A program made the position numbers and the translations under genes. The notes below the pieces were generated by a model. The model made no database searches. It saw nothing but the letters and a program-made list of their open reading frames with translations, and was not told the origin of the DNA. Below are positions 58,930-64,000 of a stretch of 64,000 nucleotides of DNA, in pieces. Origin of the DNA: Oenanthe sinensis (lineage: Eukaryota > Streptophyta > Magnoliopsida > Apiales > Apiaceae); the NCBI GenBank assembly GCA_028671895.1, contig CM053800.1, forward strand, positions 17,691,886-17,755,885, given 5' to 3'. The first letter of the stretch is position 1, and each line of letters starts with the position of its first letter.

Positions 58930-61900
58930 ATGGCACCACAAAAGAAGATTGTTTCCTCCACTGGGTTCATCTATGAGCAGAACAACTTCACAGCATGTCT
59001 GACGTTGAACGACGCTCCCGTGGATTTCCATCCCTTGATGCGATTCCTGGGTGACTGCAAAGTGTCCAAAGCTCTCAGCGAAGCACCCACGATTGTGTGT
59101 TCATTTGTTGAGGAACTGTGGAACTCTGCAGAAGTATCACAAGACGGGAAGGTAATCACTTACACTTGCAGAGGTAATTCCTACACCATTACTAGTACTT
59201 CTTTATCTGAATGCTTAGAATTACCTGCAAATAATTGTGATAAGCCTCCAACTGAAGAAGAAATTAGGGACATGCTAGAATATGTTAATTATGCAAATGC
59301 TGAAACAGGATTAGGAGAAGTTGTTAGGAAAAACCTAAGAAAAGAATGGAGTTACTTCTTTGATGCCATTATTAAAGCATTTTCTGGAAAAATAAGTAAT
59401 TTTGATGCAATTATTACTAGTATGCAAGAAATTACTTATTCTGTCCTGTTTGATAAATACTTCGATTTTGGCACACTACTCCTAAATGAATTAACTGCTA
59501 AGTTAGGAACCAAGGCATCTAGGAAAAATAACATTTATTTTGCTAGATTTTTCATGATGATTATTAATGCCTCCATTGGAGAATACAAGATTAGTGCAGA
59601 TATGGAGTCCTTGGAGCCATGGATGCAAAACAAGAGGGTTTTCAAGGATCTTGTGAGAATCAACTTACATCCTAAGTTGTGTCTCATTTATCCTCCTCTT
59701 GTACAGGTATATCTTAAGAATCTCAATCTTTTAACTTCTTCCTCAAACCCTCAAATTTCTTTGCCTTCTGCAACAATGGAGGGAGATGGAAATGCCTCCA
59801 TCCCTCCTACCCAAGTTGCACAACCTTCCAAACACAAGTCTAAACAAACCACCTCAATAGTTTCTCAAAAGACTACTGTTGTAAAATCTAAGAAAAGAAA
59901 AACCACTGAAGGGAGTGTGAAGGTGGTTGATAAGGGTGAGGGAACTGTCCAACATCAAGAAAGCTAGAAGGATAAGGAGAGTGAGATTGAGAGAAACCAG
60001 CCAGCCACCAGCCCAATCTCCCAACAAATTGAGGCTGTAGTAAAGGACTTAAACACATCCCTAGGTGCATCTTCTAAAAAAGGTGTAACTATTGAAAAGA
60101 GGTCTCAACCAGGACCATCAGATGGGGATAAGGGTCACAAAACAATACAACCATACAAAAGGAGAAAGAAGGTTATAAATACTGCACAGGGTACACACAC
60201 ACATGCAAAGCCAAATGAAAATTTGGTGGAGCCTTCACTATCTTCTTTTGATGTGTCTCAGAAACTTCCTGAGGCACAGCCCCATTCTATATCTGTATCT
60301 TCTCCTCAATCTCCTTCAAAATCTATTTCTTCAGAAACAGTGTTGATTGACAACTTCATTGTTTCAAATTCACCCTCTTTGCAACTTAGGGTGGAGCCAA
60401 CAGTCTCACCTGCATCATCAAATAAGGTTAACACCTTGGTTGATCAGGAAAATACTGACAATTCTCTCCACTCAATGGATATTATTCAATCAACTGCTAA
60501 TTTCCAACATCCATTGACTAGTTCACTTCCATCGATGGATATCCTTACATCCATCGACGAGCTCCCATCAACGGATATTCATCCATCGATGGATACTTCT
60601 TATTCATCGATTGAAACATTAATTCCAATTCATGAATCATCCAATGAAACACTTCAAGTGGCCAATACTCTACTAGGATTGAGTGGAGTGGGTGAGGTGT
60701 GTGAGAGGCATGGTTTGCATACCTTGGCAAAAGGAGAGTGTGTGGATGAGGGGCCCTCAAATTCTTCTGAAGTGGAAAAAGGAGAGGGTGTGAGAAAAGA
60801 GAGTTACACCTTAGCAGGTGATGCAAAAGGAGAGGAAAGTAAGGGAGAGGTGAGAATCCAGGATGAGATCCTGATGCAAGAAAAGAGAGAAGAGAGTGAG
60901 AGAGAAAATAATAGAGAGAAACCAATTTCACCATCTCATGAAGCACAACTTCTAAAACTGAGCACATTGCAGCAGAACTCACGCAGGAGTTGGGGCTAGA
61001 GTCAGGGGGAGTTGTAGGCCATGGAGTTTCTGTAGGAGTTGCAGAAGTCAACCTGGAGGTGGAGGATGGAATTGAAGTCAATCTTGATGCTTCAACCTTT
61101 CAACATGGAGATCCTCATTATCAAGAACTAGCAGCAGGATCTAATCAAGTAGCTGAGCAAATGCTGGGTTTGGTACAGATAGAAGAGCAATTCAGGAGTG
61201 GGAAGGAGTTTTTGGCAAGTCAACCTGATGATGTTTCTCACATGAACCCTGAAGATTTTGAAGACAGCTCTGATGATGAGCTTATGGATCCACAAGTGGC
61301 CAGTGATGAAACTAGTTTGTCTGACACAGAAAGGGCTATCATCTCTCACTACAGAAGATCAATGGCTGAGGTAGATGTGGTGGATCCCTTGCACAGAAGA
61401 ATTCTGAACTTCCACAGAGACAACCTGAAGATCCAGAAGATGCATGTCACAGGCTCCAAATATGAGTTGAAGAAGATAAGGGAAGCAATTGACAGTTCTA
61501 GGATGCATTTTGACACCACCATTGATTCTAGACTCAGCCTCACAATGTTCACCAGAATCAAGCAAAGGTTAGATACTGAGTATTCAGCCAAGGACAAGGT
61601 AGTTGCATTGGAGAAAAGAGTAACTCTCATGGAGCTCCACATGCAGCAAATCCTGAAGAATCAAACCACTCAAATCAATCTCCTAGGTAGACTCTTGGAA
61701 ACTCCTCTCATGTCCCAGTCATTAGCACAAGAGCCAGTTGCTGATAACAAAAAGGGGGAGAAGCAGGAAAGTGAAGCTGTGGTGACAAAGTCTACAGATC
61801 CAAAGAAGGAGTTAGCTTAGAATATTGTAAGGCAATTTGATTCAATTGCCAGCAAAATCAAGGAGATCAATTCAAGTAGCTCAGAACCTGGTGACAGTAA

Positions 61901-62816
61901 AGGAAAGGGCAAACTGAATGAAGATGGAAAAAAGAAAGTGGAAGCTATCACAGGTGGAGGTGAAAAATTGTTGAGCAAAGCCATAATAGTTGGCATAAAA
62001 GAAAGGGAGCAACAAGAAAAATCTCATGAAGAATTAGCTATTCAATTGCAAAGGGAATATGATGAGGAGGATAGGCTAATTAAAGAAGCCAGAAGAAAAG
62101 AAGGTGAAAGGAGGCCAAGAATGAAGCAAAGAGCAAACAAGCTTGTAGATGCACCAAGACCTTCTGGAGTTAAGAGAAAATTGGATGTTGAAGACAAAGA
62201 GAAGAAGCCAAAAGAAGTCAAGGTTGAAGATCAAGCTTCTGGGAGTAATCAAGCTAGAGAGATAGAGGTGTTCAAACCCAAATCTGAAGATTTTGTGCCA
62301 ATCAAAGCTGAAGGAATGATTGCAGCAAAAGGACAAAGGAAGAAGGATGTTGATCTTTTTCACATTGAATATGAAGATGGATCACATTCAACTTTTACAT
62401 TCAATCAAGTCCTGGATCAAGGATATGGCATCTTAAGGAAAATCTACACTATGCTCAACAGGAAGTATTATCTCACTGAAGAGCTAGGAAAGGCCATCCT
62501 TGAGAGAATGAAGAAGATGAGGGAGGCACCGGTTCAAGAAGAAAGGGATGACAGGATAAAGATTTGGAACCCTGAAGGAAGAAAAGTGCTTCATGATCCA
62601 TTCTACTTGATGATATATAAGGACAGAGAAGGCAGAGAAAAGTGTATTGACATTTGTCAAGAAATAGACAAACTGCCTAATCTGGAATTGAATCATCTAG
62701 CAAGTCAATTGGACTACAGGGTGGAAGATGACAAGATCTTGAAGGGAACTCTATACAGAAAGATGAAAGAAAATGAAGACAAGATGAATGAGTCAAAGGG
62801 AAGAAGAAGAAGATAG
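58930..62816 (+). pseudogene. env-like ORF (element F), best preserved copy
   Basis: ATG 58930 to TAG 62814, about 1295 codons, broken only by TAG 59965, TAG 61818 and a frameshift near 60990. The N-domain (codons 1-280) includes the RKEWSYFFD...F.GK.SNFDAI segment. Codons about 300-430 are Lys/Ser-rich with NLS-like KSKKRK (59890) and KRRKK (60157). A motif-encoded segment of S-M-D/S-I-D/S-T-D repeats lies at 60470-60620. A Glu-rich helical part follows, then a helical domain (61330-61700), another basic cluster (KRKLD, near 62175) and the conserved C-terminal domain (62330-62816). No signal peptide or membrane anchor. Both stops appear to replace Gln codons when compared with D. Confidence 0.82.
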
Positions 62817-62979
62817 AAGATTCAATCTCAATCATCAAAATTATCAGAATTCATCTTTTACTGGTATCTGATTACTCTGTCTCAAACTATCTTTGTCAAT
62901 ATTGTAATTCTTGCTAAGAATAAAAATGTTTAGGAGTTTTGTTATCATCAACAGAAAATTTATGCTTATTTTATATATT

Positions 62980-62996
62980 CATAAATAGGGGGAGAT
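62980..62996 (+). other. Polypurine tract (element F)
   Basis: ATAAATAGGGGGAGAT directly precedes the LTR start TGTTAAGAATT. Confidence 0.85.
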
Positions 62997-63428
62997 TGTT
63001 AAGAATTATGAGTTTTGATGATAACAAATTTCTTAGAATTACAGTAGGGACTTAAAATTTCTGTGTAACTGATCGATGGATATGACTTATAAATAACCAT
63101 TGACTAGGAAACCAGTTATCAGTTGAAGCTTGTTTATCAACTGATAAACTGGATTGTAGCATTGATTTATGTTTCACTATCAATCGATTGTATTTCCTCG
63201 ATGGATGCTATGAAGTAGTCGACTGATGTTATTGACTTCAATTTCTAGCTTCTCAACAGATGTGAAGAATGGCTGATCAATTGTTAATATTCTAAGTCAG
63301 AATTCTCACAAGTGAAGTGATCAACTGATGTTGGAGTCGATGGATGAAGACACTACTCAACGGATGAAAGCTATCAACAGATACAAGTCATCAATGGATG
63401 AAGGCAGTCAACGGATAAGAAACTGAAA
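62997..63428 (+). repeat. 3' LTR of element F, first 432 bp
   Basis: It matches 53089-53520 with about seven substitutions, then diverges abruptly after GTCAACGGATAAGAAAC. The rest of U3, the TATA box and R are absent. Confidence 0.85.
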
Positions 63429-64000
63429 GTCATATGACTAGTCCTATTTGTAATAAGTAGATGACAACTCAACTCAGATAAGAAAGCGAAGTAAATAATA
63501 AATATTGAATATAGAGGAAGAACAAAAAGAAGCCAAGATAGGACATGACAAGACACAAAGACCACTACAGCAGAAATGAGAATCAACATTGTAGTTAGTC
63601 ATCCGTGAACCAGACCAGTGCACAGGGTGTCAACAATGTCAGTGAAGATTCGTCATCAACAAGTTCAAGTGGTTAAAAAGAATGACAGAAGACAGAAGCT
63701 GAAAGCTCAAATGGATACAGGTTTGTTTGGAATGCAGTGTACAAGAGTCAGAATCCAAGATTGAATATTTGACTGGGTACATGCAGTGGTGAAAAGAAGT
63801 ATTGTCTAGTTTAAAGAGTCAGATTATTTCAGTAACAGAAATACTTCTAATTGCAACTGTAGAAACAGCCAAACATGCCGACAGTACTGACTTGAAGAAA
63901 AGACGGAAAAAGAAATGACATAGAAGAAATGAAGAGTCATATATTCTTAAAGGTGGAACCCCGGTTGGAATTGATTTATCATTTCCAAGTCAAAAGGAGT
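63429..64000. other. Unassigned DNA after the LTR break
   Basis: It does not match any other part of the window that I can see, carries no convincing ORF and lacks the family motifs. It could be host DNA or another element's LTR. Confidence 0.5.

Larger units (their letters stand above)
53089..63428 (+). mobile_element. Sirevirus element F (D-related), youngest copy, LTR/gag deletion
   Basis: A partial 5' LTR (53089 to about 53990) is joined directly to the gag tail, so R-U5, PBS and the Gag N-terminal half are missing. Pol and the env-like ORF are nearly complete. PPT and the first 432 bp of the 3' LTR (62997-63428) follow, after which the sequence changes. The two LTR remnants differ at about seven places in 425 bp by eye, so the insertion is recent. 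The left flank GTTTG (53084-53088) cannot be matched because the right end is absent. Confidence 0.88.

Noticed and set aside
58930..62816. Calling the extra ORF a viral envelope glycoprotein
   Set aside because: No signal peptide, fusion peptide or membrane anchor is visible, and there are several NLS-like clusters. I kept the neutral name 'env-like' for its position only.

Overview
This window looks like intergenic heterochromatin of a flowering plant, probably a eudicot. I see no host gene. Roughly nine tenths of it is nested and broken Ty1/copia LTR retrotransposons of the Sirevirus (SIRE/Maximus) type. The evidence is: primer-binding sites complementary to initiator tRNA-Met (TGGTATCAGAGC); LTRs of the form TGTTAGGA...AACA; polypurine tracts of the form AAATNGGGGGAGAT; the pol order protease-integrase-RT-RNase H; and a very long extra ORF (env-like ORF) between pol and the 3' LTR. 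No copy is intact. I cannot name the species.

Layout. 1-2380: 3' end of a family A element (+), with the env-like C-terminus, PPT and LTR. 2381-3165: non-coding DNA. 3166-15615: complete but decayed family B element (+), TSD TTATG. 15616-17180: gag fragment, PBS and 5' LTR of a second family A copy (A2, minus). 17181-36384: family D element (minus), right LTR truncated. It is split by element C at 18973-26228 (+, TSD TGTCG). 36385-36943: PPT and LTR fragment of family E (E3, +). 36944-37807 and 49664-51227: AT-rich non-coding DNA with a duplicated repeat, one copy of which is split by a full family E element (E1, 37808-49663, minus, TSD TAGTA). 51228-53088: 3' end of another family E copy (E2, minus). 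Its env-like ORF is interrupted by element F at 53089 (+, D-related family). F is the youngest-looking copy, with LTR remnants differing at about seven positions in 425 bp. 63429-64000: unassigned DNA.

How the parts work. Gag packages the RNA and Pol matures, copies and integrates it. The role of the extra ORF is unknown. In every copy with enough sequence it lacks a visible signal peptide or clear membrane anchor and carries several nuclear-localisation-like basic clusters, so 'envelope' is a poor description.

Three patterns stand out. (1) Each family has its own short motif: AATTGA/ATCGAT types in A, D and F; GAGTCTA/TAGACTC in B; CAGAGTTTA/TAAACTCTG in E; TCGAGAAGTC in C. In B, D, E and F the motif clusters in the same places: LTR U3, the Gag tail (weak in D), the integrase-RT hinge, the pol-env interval and the middle of the env-like ORF. 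In C it is seen only in the LTR. (2) All five gag-pro junctions share a 35-41 nt segment of intron-like form, GT...AG (AG lost in D). Its length is always 2 modulo 3, and omitting it puts gag and pol in one frame. (3) The R region of families A and D has a small hairpin whose stem changes by compensation around a constant loop. I did all comparisons by eye; no alignment or database search was run.
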